Part shown: in pieces, positions 58,025-64,000 of the stretch
Layout of the letters: the number at the start of each line of letters is the position of its first letter
Numbering within the stretch: the stretch's first letter is position 1
Origin: UBA7672 sp030824255
Lineage (GTDB): Bacteria > Pseudomonadota > Alphaproteobacteria > Caulobacterales > Hyphomonadaceae
DNA length: 64,000 nucleotides
NCBI GenBank assembly: GCA_942493305.1
Contig: OW818686.1
Span: 1,302,001 to 1,366,000 of the forward strand
Reading direction: 5' to 3'
Position numbers and translations under genes: made by a program
Notes under the pieces: generated by a model
What the model was told of the DNA's origin: nothing
What the model saw: the letters and a program-made list of their open reading frames with translations, nothing else
Database searches by the model: none

Positions 58025-58192
58025 ATGAGCCTGGAATCACGCATCAAGGAACTGAGTGAGCGTCACAAGCGGATCGAGGCGGCCATTGCCGCCGAGCTGA
58101 AACACCCTGCTGGCGACGATGTGCGTATCCACGAGCTCAAGCGGAAGAAACTTCGACTAAAAGACGAGATTGCTACGCTGCGCACAAACTAG
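58025..58192 (+). CDS. DUF465-like 55-residue protein
   Basis: The short frame encodes MSLESRIKELSERHKRIEAA through ELKRKKLRLKDEIATLRTN, clearly a DUF465 relative with the RLKDEI ending. AAGGAG lies 9 bases upstream of the ATG. It is a paralogue of the 57335-57553 product in the opposite orientation. The family's function is unknown; members are small helical hairpins. Confidence 0.87.
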   Translation: MSLESRIKELSERHKRIEAAIAAELKHPAGDDVRIHELKRKKLRLKDEIATLRTN

Positions 58193-58331
58193 CGCCAGCG
58201 CCTCTGCGGGCCTCGCGCCCGCACATTTCCATGCATAAGACCCCGCCGTCATCGACTAACCGTTGATTTTCGGCGCGACCGCGCGAATGCTGCTGTTTCG
58301 GGGCAGGCGATGGGCGGACGAGGGAAACCTT

Positions 58332-58709
58332 ATGCGTGGCCTGTGGGATAACGAGAAAACGCTGTCGCCAGCGTTGCTGAGATCAGCGTTAGCGATGGTT
58401 GGCGCTTTTCTGGCGCTGTGTGCGGCCGTGATGCTGGTCATCGCGGTGGCGAGTGTTGCGACAGGCAACTACGCCGCTGCCGCCATGCAGGTGGCGGCGG
58501 GCATAGCGTTGCCCTTCGGAATATGGCTGGGGCTGAGGATGCTCGCGGACATGCTGGCCGTCCTGCACAGGTCGCACGACCGGCTTGCGGCGATCGAACA
58601 GCTCGCTGGTGGCGCCCCCCCCGCCGAGGCGCAACCCGTCATGAAGCCGGATGGCCAGACCGCAACGCGCGCAGGCGATGACGGTCCGGCCTATCCCGCC
58701 GAGGCGTGA
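58332..58709 (+). CDS. Small membrane protein
   Basis: The 125-residue protein has two hydrophobic helices (MVGAFLALCAAVMLVIAVAS and AAMQVAAGIALPFGIWLGLR), a short amphipathic cytosolic helix (MLAVLHRSHDRLAAIEQLAG) and a disordered acidic tail. No family was recognised with confidence. The ATG at 58332 is chosen since the preceding in-frame part is not hydrophobic and GAGGGAA lies just upstream. Confidence 0.65.
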   Translation: MRGLWDNEKTLSPALLRSALAMVGAFLALCAAVMLVIAVASVATGNYAAAAMQVAAGIALPFGIWLGLRMLADMLAVLHRSHDRLAAIEQLAGGAPPAEAQPVMKPDGQTATRAGDDGPAYPAEA

Positions 58710-58725
58710 GCGAAAAGCCTGACGG

Positions 58726-59433
58726 CTATTCCGCGCCGCCTTCCTTGTTCTTGCCGAAGTTGGCGAAGAGCTGTTCGGCGGTGATGTTTTCGCGCGGCCG
58801 TTCTTCGCCGTCCGCCGTGGTGTCCGACGTATCGGCGGGCGGGGGCGTCACGACCTTGCGGAGCGTCGGTCCGGAGAGACGGGCTTCCTTTTCGTCGCGC
58901 GCCTGCGAACGCTTGGCGGCCGCCCTCGAGATCACGGCGTCGAGCTCGATCTGCGAGACGAGGCCGAGTGTCACCGGATCGACCGGCTTGAGGTTCGGTG
59001 CGTTCCAGTGTTGGCGCGAGCGCACGGATTCGATGGTGGATTTCGTCGTGCCGATCAGCTTGGAGATCTGCGCGTCGGTAACTTCCGGGTGGTGGCGCAG
59101 GAACCAGGCGATGGCGTCCGGGCGGTCCTTGCGGCGCGACACCGGCGTGAAGCGGGCGCCTTTCTTCTTGGGCTCGGGCACGTTGGAGTGCTTCAGCGGG
59201 GGCATCTTGAGGACGTAGGTCTTGTCCTGTTCGCCCTTCTCGATTTCCTCGCGCGTGAGTTCGCCTGAGGCGACCGGATCAGCGCCGCGCATGTTCTCGG
59301 CCACTTCGCCATCGGCGATGCCTTTCACCTCAAGCGGGTGAAGCTCGCAGAATTCGGCGATCTGCTCGAATGTGAGCGTCGTGTTGTCGATCAGCCAGAC
59401 GGCCGTCGCTTTCGGCATGAGAATTTTGGCCAT
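58726..59433 (-). CDS. trcR: DUF1013 cell-cycle regulator TrcR
   Basis: The 235-residue alphaproteobacteria-specific protein has the DUF1013 opening MPKATAVWLIDNTTLTFEQI (an HTH-like helix pair), a linker, and a second HTH-like region DAQISKLIGTTKSTIESVRS, with a basic, then disordered acidic C-terminus. Family members are called TrcR and are DNA-binding proteins linked to the cell cycle or RNA polymerase. It lies alone between the membrane-protein gene and a terminator for the quinone reductase. The assignment rests on the distinctive N-terminus. Confidence 0.9.
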   Translation of the reverse strand: MAKILMPKATAVWLIDNTTLTFEQIAEFCELHPLEVKGIADGEVAENMRGADPVASGELTREEIEKGEQDKTYVLKMPPLKHSNVPEPKKKGARFTPVSRRKDRPDAIAWFLRHHPEVTDAQISKLIGTTKSTIESVRSRQHWNAPNLKPVDPVTLGLVSQIELDAVISRAAAKRSQARDEKEARLSGPTLRKVVTPPPADTSDTTADGEERPRENITAEQLFANFGKNKEGGAE

Positions 59434-59452
59434 GGGGCGCCTCGTTAGTCCT

Positions 59453-59486
59453 GAAAACGAAAAACCCGGCGCTTAGGGCCGGGTTT
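59453..59486 (-). terminator. Terminator downstream of the quinone oxidoreductase gene
   Basis: AAACCCGGC (59462-59470) pairs with GCCGGGTTT (59478-59486) around a 7-base loop; on the minus strand it runs into TTTCGTTTTC. It separates the quinone reductase from trcR. Confidence 0.85.
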
Positions 59487-59597
59487 CTCGGAATTGTCGA
59501 GAAGGGTGGAAAGTAGTCCTGAGCGACGCTGATATAATTCAGTTTTTCCAGAATGTGAACCTCGAAACGGGGGGCGAGGCCCCCCGGAATCAAGGCG

Positions 59598-60578
59598 TTA
59601 GGCCACGACCTGAAGAATTATTTTGCCGGCATGGTCGCTGGTTTCCATTTTTGCGTGGGCGGCGTCGGCCTCAGCGAGCGGGAAAACGGCGCTGACCTGA
59701 GGCCGGAAACGGCCCTCCGCGATCCACGGCCAGACATTCTCGACGACTTGCGCGGCAAGCATCGCCTTGTGCGCGTCGGTTCTGATCCGCAACGTCGAGC
59801 CGGAGACGGAAATCCGCTTGAGCATCAGGCGCGTGAAATCGCCCTCGATGCGCGAGCCCTGCAGGAAGGCGATGTAGGTGAGGCGGCCGAGATCCTTGAG
59901 GATGGTAAGGTTCTTCTCGAAATAGGGCTTGCCGACCATGTCGAGGATGACGTCGACGCCGCCAGCGTCGCGCAGGATCGCCTCGAAATCTTCCGTGCGA
60001 TAGTTGATTGCGCGTTTTGCGCCCAGGCTCTCGCACATCTGGCGCTTTTCGTCCGTGCCTGCCGTTGCATACACTGTCGCGCCCCACGCCGTTGCGAGCT
60101 GGATCGCGGTGGTGCCGATGCCGCTGGCGCCGCCATGGACCAGGAAAGCCTCGCCGGGCTTGAGCTGCGCCATGTGGAAGACGTTATTCCACACTGTCAG
60201 AACGGTTTCGGGAAGGCCCGCGGCTTCCACAAAGCTCAACGATTCCGGGAGCGGCATGGCGGAGCCTTCGTGCGCGAGCGCGTATTCGGCATAGCCGCCG
60301 CCGGGCACGAGTGCGCAAACCCGGTCGCCGGCCTTCCAGCGCGTCACGCCTTCGCCGACAGCCTCGATGACGCCTGAGACTTCGAGGCCCATCGTTTCGG
60401 GGGCGCCGGGAGGAGGGGGATACTTGCCGGCGCGCTGGATGAGGTCGGGACGATTTACGCCCGCTGCGTGAACCTGGATGAGCACCTGAGCCGGACCGGG
60501 CGAGGGCTTCCCGATTTCGTGCAGTGTCAGCTTCTCGCCAACAACAGACTTAACGGCATTCATCGTCAGGTTCGACAT
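59598..60578 (-). CDS. NAD(P)H-quinone oxidoreductase (PIG3/QOR type, zinc-independent MDR)
   Basis: The 326-residue medium-chain dehydrogenase/reductase has an N-terminal GroES-like domain (VNRPDLIQRAGKYPPPPGAP) and a Rossmann domain with VHGGASGIGTTAIQLATAWG for NADPH. The catalytic-zinc ligands of alcohol dehydrogenases are absent, as in quinone reductases of the PIG3 branch. It probably reduces quinones or enones in the cytosol. It is monocistronic, with a strong terminator downstream. Confidence 0.92.
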   Translation of the reverse strand: MSNLTMNAVKSVVGEKLTLHEIGKPSPGPAQVLIQVHAAGVNRPDLIQRAGKYPPPPGAPETMGLEVSGVIEAVGEGVTRWKAGDRVCALVPGGGYAEYALAHEGSAMPLPESLSFVEAAGLPETVLTVWNNVFHMAQLKPGEAFLVHGGASGIGTTAIQLATAWGATVYATAGTDEKRQMCESLGAKRAINYRTEDFEAILRDAGGVDVILDMVGKPYFEKNLTILKDLGRLTYIAFLQGSRIEGDFTRLMLKRISVSGSTLRIRTDAHKAMLAAQVVENVWPWIAEGRFRPQVSAVFPLAEADAAHAKMETSDHAGKIILQVVA

Positions 60579-60707
60579 TTCGGGCGTCCCGCGCTTTAAT
60601 CATGCGTGAGCGGGCGACTTGGGCGTGCGAGGGGCATCGGTCAAGCCATGGGCGGGACGAAAGGCCAAGGGCCCGGACCCACGGGCCGAGAAACGGGAGA
60701 GATAGCC

Positions 60708-60884
60708 ATGACCTTCGATGAGGAGCCGATTAGAACGGTGAAGCGTGGTCTGGACGATATGTCGATCCAGGAGCTGAAAGAGCGTATCGAAGGACTGAAA
60801 GGCGAGATTGCCGCCTGCGAACAGGCAATATTGAAGAAGGAAGCGACCCGCAAAGCGGCCGAAGCCGCCTTCTTCAAATCCTGA
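60708..60884 (+). CDS. DUF1192 small protein
   Basis: The 58-residue protein begins TFDEEPIRTVKRGLDDMSIQ and continues ELKERIEGLKGEIAACEQAI, a clear DUF1192 member (short N-terminus, then a coiled coil). GGGAGA lies just upstream of the ATG at 60708, and the in-frame codons before it look non-coding. The function is unknown; the family is alphaproteobacterial and often sits near rcdA, as here. Confidence 0.87.
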   Translation: MTFDEEPIRTVKRGLDDMSIQELKERIEGLKGEIAACEQAILKKEATRKAAEAAFFKS

Positions 60885-61045
60885 TGACAATCTGACGGCA
60901 AGCTGATGGAATGGGTTTACCAAGTGAACCATTGGTCTGCGGCGCGGTAATTGCGTGATACCGGAACGGAGCACGGGGCGGCGTCATCAAGCCTTGCGCA
61001 AGGTCTCCAGTGGAGACTGAGCCCCCGGGGAATATTGAGGGACTA

Positions 61046-61591
61046 ATGCGCGACGCCATGTACTCGACCGATCCTTCTCGCGAGGAATGGAAGCTGCGTG
61101 TTTCCGAATTCGCCGGTTCGGAGATGTTCGACCGCCTCTTCAAGGAAGGCATGGCGCTGGTCGAGGAGGCTGCAAGCTATCTCGATGGTCCGGGCCGCAC
61201 GGATTCCCGCAAGCTTAACCGTGAACTCGCGCTGGTTTACGCCGCCGAGAGCATGGAAGTGACCACCCGCCTTATGCAGTCGGCCTCGTGGCTGGTCGTG
61301 CAGCGCGCGGTGCGTGAGAAGGACATGAAGATCGAAGAGGCGGGCGACGAGAAATACCGTCTCGCAAAGCCGGGCGAGCCTCACCCGGTGGACCGCTCCA
61401 CGATGCCCTCGCAACTGATGTCGTTGGTCGATCGCTCGCGCGCTCTTTACGAGCGTGTCTGGCGCTTCGATGCGGCGCTGTATTCGGAAACGCCGCAGCC
61501 GACCGAGAACCACGTCATGAAGCAGATCGACCGCCTGCGCGCGGCTGCTGAAGGCGGTGCGTTCGATCCGCTGTCGGTGTGGCGCCGCTAG
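61046..61591 (+). CDS. rcdA: RcdA-type (DUF1465) protease adaptor
   Basis: The 181-residue helical protein of the DUF1465/RcdA family contains EFAGSEMFDRLFKEGMALVE, LALVYAAESMEVTTRLMQSA, SLVDRSRALYERVWRFDAAL and a short C-terminal LSVWRR. In Caulobacter, RcdA with CpdR delivers the master regulator CtrA to ClpXP. GAGG lies 5 bases before the ATG at 61046; a GTG at 61010 is less likely. Caulobacter's RcdA is somewhat shorter. A perfect hairpin follows 38 bases downstream. Confidence 0.9.
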   Translation: MRDAMYSTDPSREEWKLRVSEFAGSEMFDRLFKEGMALVEEAASYLDGPGRTDSRKLNRELALVYAAESMEVTTRLMQSASWLVVQRAVREKDMKIEEAGDEKYRLAKPGEPHPVDRSTMPSQLMSLVDRSRALYERVWRFDAALYSETPQPTENHVMKQIDRLRAAAEGGAFDPLSVWRR

Positions 61592-61628
61592 AAAAGCCTT
61601 CGTCTGCCCGCGATCATCGAACACTGGC

Positions 61629-61647
61629 GTGTGTGAGATTCACACAC
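61629..61647. repeat. 8-bp inverted repeat downstream of rcdA
   Basis: GTGTGTGA (61629-61636), GAT, TCACACAC (61640-61647) is a perfect short palindrome. No T tract follows, so it is either a weak terminator or a protein-binding site for the next gene's promoter. Confidence 0.5.
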
Positions 61648-61736
61648 CGCGACATGCGCGGCCCGTACTGACGCCAGTGGACGCCGGCTGTCCCGGCGTG
61701 CTGGATTAAGCAAACGGCGTACGGGTCAGGACGGCT

Positions 61737-62378
61737 ATGCTGCGTCATCGCAAGCGGGATATTGCCATAGCAATCGGCGCATCAGCGCTGGCGGGCTATG
61801 TCGATGCAATTGGCTTTCTGAGCCTGGGCGGGTTCTTCGTTTCCTTCATGAGCGGCAACTCCACGCGACTGGCCGTGGGGATTGCAGGCCTTCCGCCCGA
61901 GGCGTTGATCGCCGCGAGGCTTATCGGATGTTTTGTCCTGGGCGTGGTGGCGGGAACGCTGCTCGGTGCGGCTGCGCGGCGGATGAGACGGCCAGCCGTT
62001 CTGGCGCTGGTCGCTGGGCTGCTGGCGGCGGCGGCCTTGCTCGACACGGTGGACCTGCACGTCGCGATGATGGCGGTGGCTGCTGCGATGGGCGCAGAGA
62101 ACACGACCTTCGAGCGGGATGGCGAGGTCTCCATCGGACTGACTTACATGACGGGCACGCTGGTGAAGCTTGGGCAGCGCCTGGCTGGGGCCATCATGGG
62201 CGGGCCGAGGATCGCGTGGTTGCCCTATCTGCTCCTGTGGATGGGGTTGGTGACCGGCGCTGTTATTGGCGCGAGCGTGTGGCCGGTTCTGGCGCTTGCC
62301 AGCCTATGGGCGGGCGTGATCGGCGCGCTGCTTCTGGCGGGCGCCGCATGGTTGGTCGTGCGGAGTGAGGCGCGCTGA
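61737..62378 (+). CDS. DUF1275 (YoaK-like) membrane protein
   Basis: The 213-residue polytopic protein has about six helices. The opening RDIAIAIGASALAGYVDAIG, FLSLGGFFVSFMSGNSTRLA and VSIGLTYMTGTLVKLGQRLA are typical DUF1275 blocks (GYVDA, SGN and YMTG motifs). Function is unknown; it is an inner-membrane protein, possibly a transporter. It begins 145 bases after rcdA. Confidence 0.9.
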   Translation: MLRHRKRDIAIAIGASALAGYVDAIGFLSLGGFFVSFMSGNSTRLAVGIAGLPPEALIAARLIGCFVLGVVAGTLLGAAARRMRRPAVLALVAGLLAAAALLDTVDLHVAMMAVAAAMGAENTTFERDGEVSIGLTYMTGTLVKLGQRLAGAIMGGPRIAWLPYLLLWMGLVTGAVIGASVWPVLALASLWAGVIGALLLAGAAWLVVRSEAR

Positions 62379-62379
62379 A

Positions 62380-62411
62380 AAGCAGAAAGCCCGCCGTTTC
62401 CAGCGGGCCTT
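62380..62411 (-). terminator. rpmE terminator
   Basis: GCCCGC (62389-62394) pairs with GCGGGC (62403-62408) around an 8-base loop; read on the minus strand it runs into TTTCTGCTTTTC. It lies between the convergent DUF1275 and rpmE genes and may serve both. Confidence 0.7.
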
Positions 62412-62439
62412 CACAGTGTCTTTCGAAGTTCGAGTCGGA

Positions 62440-62667
62440 TCAGGACTGCTTCACGAAGCCCTTGAACTTGTCCTTGAAGCGCGACAGGCGGCCGCCGCGA
62501 TCCATCAGCTGGGCCTGACCGCCGGTCCAGGCCGGGTGCGATTTCGGGTCGATGTCGAGCGACAGCTTGTCGCCGGCTTTGCCCATCGTCGAACGGGTCT
62601 GGTATTCGGAGCCGTCCGTCATCACGACCGTGATGAAGTGGTAGTCGGGATGGCCTTCTTTCTTCAT
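62440..62667 (-). CDS. rpmE: 50S ribosomal protein L31
   Basis: The 75-residue L31 starts MKKEGHPDYHFITVVMTDGS and contains SLDIDPKSHPAWTGGQAQL with a basic C-terminus. It lacks the four zinc-binding cysteines of type-C+ L31, so it belongs to the zinc-free class. The ATG at 62667 is fixed by family length; the long upstream frame is non-coding. It is a 50S subunit protein involved in subunit bridging. Confidence 0.97.
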   Translation of the reverse strand: MKKEGHPDYHFITVVMTDGSEYQTRSTMGKAGDKLSLDIDPKSHPAWTGGQAQLMDRGGRLSRFKDKFKGFVKQS

Positions 62668-62816
62668 GGCGAAGTCTCTGGCGTCTGCGCGAGGGGTCCC
62701 AAAAGCGTTAACGCCGGGAGCCTTGCTGAATTCGGGAGCGGGGCTCATACCCGAACGGGCGCACGCTGGCAAGCATGGCGGGTGAAACCCACGGAATCAG
62801 GGTTCTGGAAGCGAAA

Positions 62817-64000
62817 ATGAGCGACGGGGCGGGACAGGCCGGGGTTTCGGACACTTCAGGCGGAGCTGGCTTTGACCGGACTGCCGGCAACCAACGCTGG
62901 GGCGAGGGCGGACAGGAACGCGCCAAGTCCCGCTCGCTGAAGCCGCTGATGCGGCTGATGCCCTATGTGAAGCGGCAGCAGACGACGGCGGTGATGGCCG
63001 TCGTGTTCCTGTTCATCGCCGCGGCGCTGAACCTCGCCATCACCTTTCCGGTGCAGTGGCTGGGCAACAACGCGTTCCAGACGTTCGATCCGGCCATGAT
63101 CAATGCCGGCTTCACGGCGATGATCGGGATCGCCTTCGTGCTCGGCATCGCGTCGGCAGTGCGGTTCTATTACTTCTCACGCTTCGGCGAGCGGCTGGCC
63201 GCTGACCTGCGCGGCGACGTCTATGCGCGGCTGATGTCGCTGTCGCCCGCCTATTTCTCGAAGCTCCGGACGGGCGAGGCGGTCTCGCGCCTCACGGCGG
63301 ATGTCACGCTGATCGAGACCTTCTTCGGCTCGACCTTCTCGATGGCGGTGCGTTCGGCGGTCACGTCCATCGGCGCGCTGGCGCTGATGATGATCACGTC
63401 GTGGAAGCTGACGCTGATCCTGTTCGTGCTGGCGCCCGTGCTGATCCTGCCTATCCTCGCCATGGGCAGGCGCGTGCGGAAGCTGTCCGTCCACGCACAG
63501 GACCGCATTGCGGACGCAGCCTCCGAAGCCACCGAGACCATCGATGCGATCGACCTCGTGCAGGCCTATGGCATGGAGAAGGAACGCGAGGGCCGCTTCC
63601 GCACCGCCATCGAGCTGGCCTTCAAGGCGGCGCTCGCCCGCATCGGGGCGAGGGCCTGGCTTACCGGCATCATCATCGCGCTGATGTTCGCGGGTGTGAC
63701 CGGCGTCGTCTGGATCGGCGCGCTGGAAGTCCAGTCCGGCGCGATGAGTGTGGGATCGTTCATGCAGTTCGTGCTGCTCGCCATGTTCGGTGTCGGCGGC
63801 TTTGCGACCGTGGCCGAAGTGATGGGCGATGCGATGCGCGCATCCGGCGCCGCCCAGCGCGCCGTGGAAATCCTCGACCAGCAACCCGACATCGCTGCCC
63901 CGCCGCGCCCGAAAGCAATGCCGGCGACCGTGGCGGGCCACATAAAACTCGAGAATGTCTCCTTCTCCTATCCGGACGCGCAGGGCCCGTCGCTGAAAGA
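62817..64000 (+). CDS. ABC exporter, N-terminal part (cut by window edge)
   Basis: About 394 residues are visible and the frame runs off the right edge. After an acidic N-terminal tail come six membrane helices of an exporter-type transmembrane domain (YVKRQQTTAVMAVVFLFIAA; WLTGIIIALMFAGVTGVVWI), coupling-region KLRTGEAVSRLTADVTLIET, and the beginning of the nucleotide-binding domain (HIKLENVSFSYPDAQGPSLK), but the Walker motifs lie beyond 64000. GGAAG lies 6 bases before the ATG. It is divergent from rpmE with 149 bases between. Confidence 0.9.
   Translation, partial: MSDGAGQAGVSDTSGGAGFDRTAGNQRWGEGGQERAKSRSLKPLMRLMPYVKRQQTTAVMAVVFLFIAAALNLAITFPVQWLGNNAFQTFDPAMINAGFTAMIGIAFVLGIASAVRFYYFSRFGERLAADLRGDVYARLMSLSPAYFSKLRTGEAVSRLTADVTLIETFFGSTFSMAVRSAVTSIGALALMMITSWKLTLILFVLAPVLILPILAMGRRVRKLSVHAQDRIADAASEATETIDAIDLVQAYGMEKEREGRFRTAIELAFKAALARIGARAWLTGIIIALMFAGVTGVVWIGALEVQSGAMSVGSFMQFVLLAMFGVGGFATVAEVMGDAMRASGAAQRAVEILDQQPDIAAPPRPKAMPATVAGHIKLENVSFSYPDAQGPSLK

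Overview
The window is high-GC DNA, densely packed with short gaps, from an alphaproteobacterium, most likely of the Caulobacterales/Hyphomonadales type (inference). The support is RcdA, the TrcR-type DUF1013 regulator and DUF1192, the 6S RNA-fthC pair, two large TonB receptors, and a beta-helix/diheme cytochrome pair that I associate with Hyphomonas-like genomes. About 60 protein genes, one probable 6S RNA and no tRNA, rRNA or CRISPR array were found.

Layout. 1-16 kb: a minus-strand run (3D-domain murein protein, GFA protein, sulfotransferase, CBS-containing hybrid kinase, leuC, an unknown secreted protein, nitronate monooxygenase coupled to dgkA), then small lipoproteins, an orphan DUF2793 phage/GTA-type protein, a formyltransferase-fold protein, a second nitronate monooxygenase and adenine deaminase. 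15-21 kb: envelope precursor genes galU, glmS, glmM and kdsA. 21-29 kb: a haem/PQQ quinohaemoprotein, a TonB receptor plus PhoD-like phosphatase behind a Pho-box-like array, and a three-gene DUF3618/holin-like/stress-protein operon. 29-38 kb: 6S RNA and fthC separated by a palindromic repeat doublet, RcnB-like protein, the beta-helix/diheme cytochrome pair, a membrane protein with ten CxxC repeats and a HisKA_2 kinase. 38-45 kb: truB-rpsO-pnp, an unusually long gene-free interval, an ACT-domain gene, a small GIY-YIG nuclease with a second palindromic doublet, and dapF. 45-54 kb: prolyl oligopeptidase, MacAB-type efflux and a persulfide cassette (SqrR/BigR-type sensor, rhodanese, TauE, persulfide dioxygenase). 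54-64 kb: a TonB receptor, a divergent DUF465 pair, TrcR, quinone reductase, DUF1192, RcdA, DUF1275, rpmE and a truncated ABC exporter.

The most unusual structure is at 43.3-44.0 kb. A GIY-YIG nuclease gene and a 163-bp inverted doublet of 48-nt palindromic repeats lie between two copies of the 3' end of the upstream ACT gene. It resembles a REPIN/RAYT arrangement with a GIY-YIG enzyme in place of the Y1 transposase. The mobilisation model is inference; the repeats themselves are directly visible.
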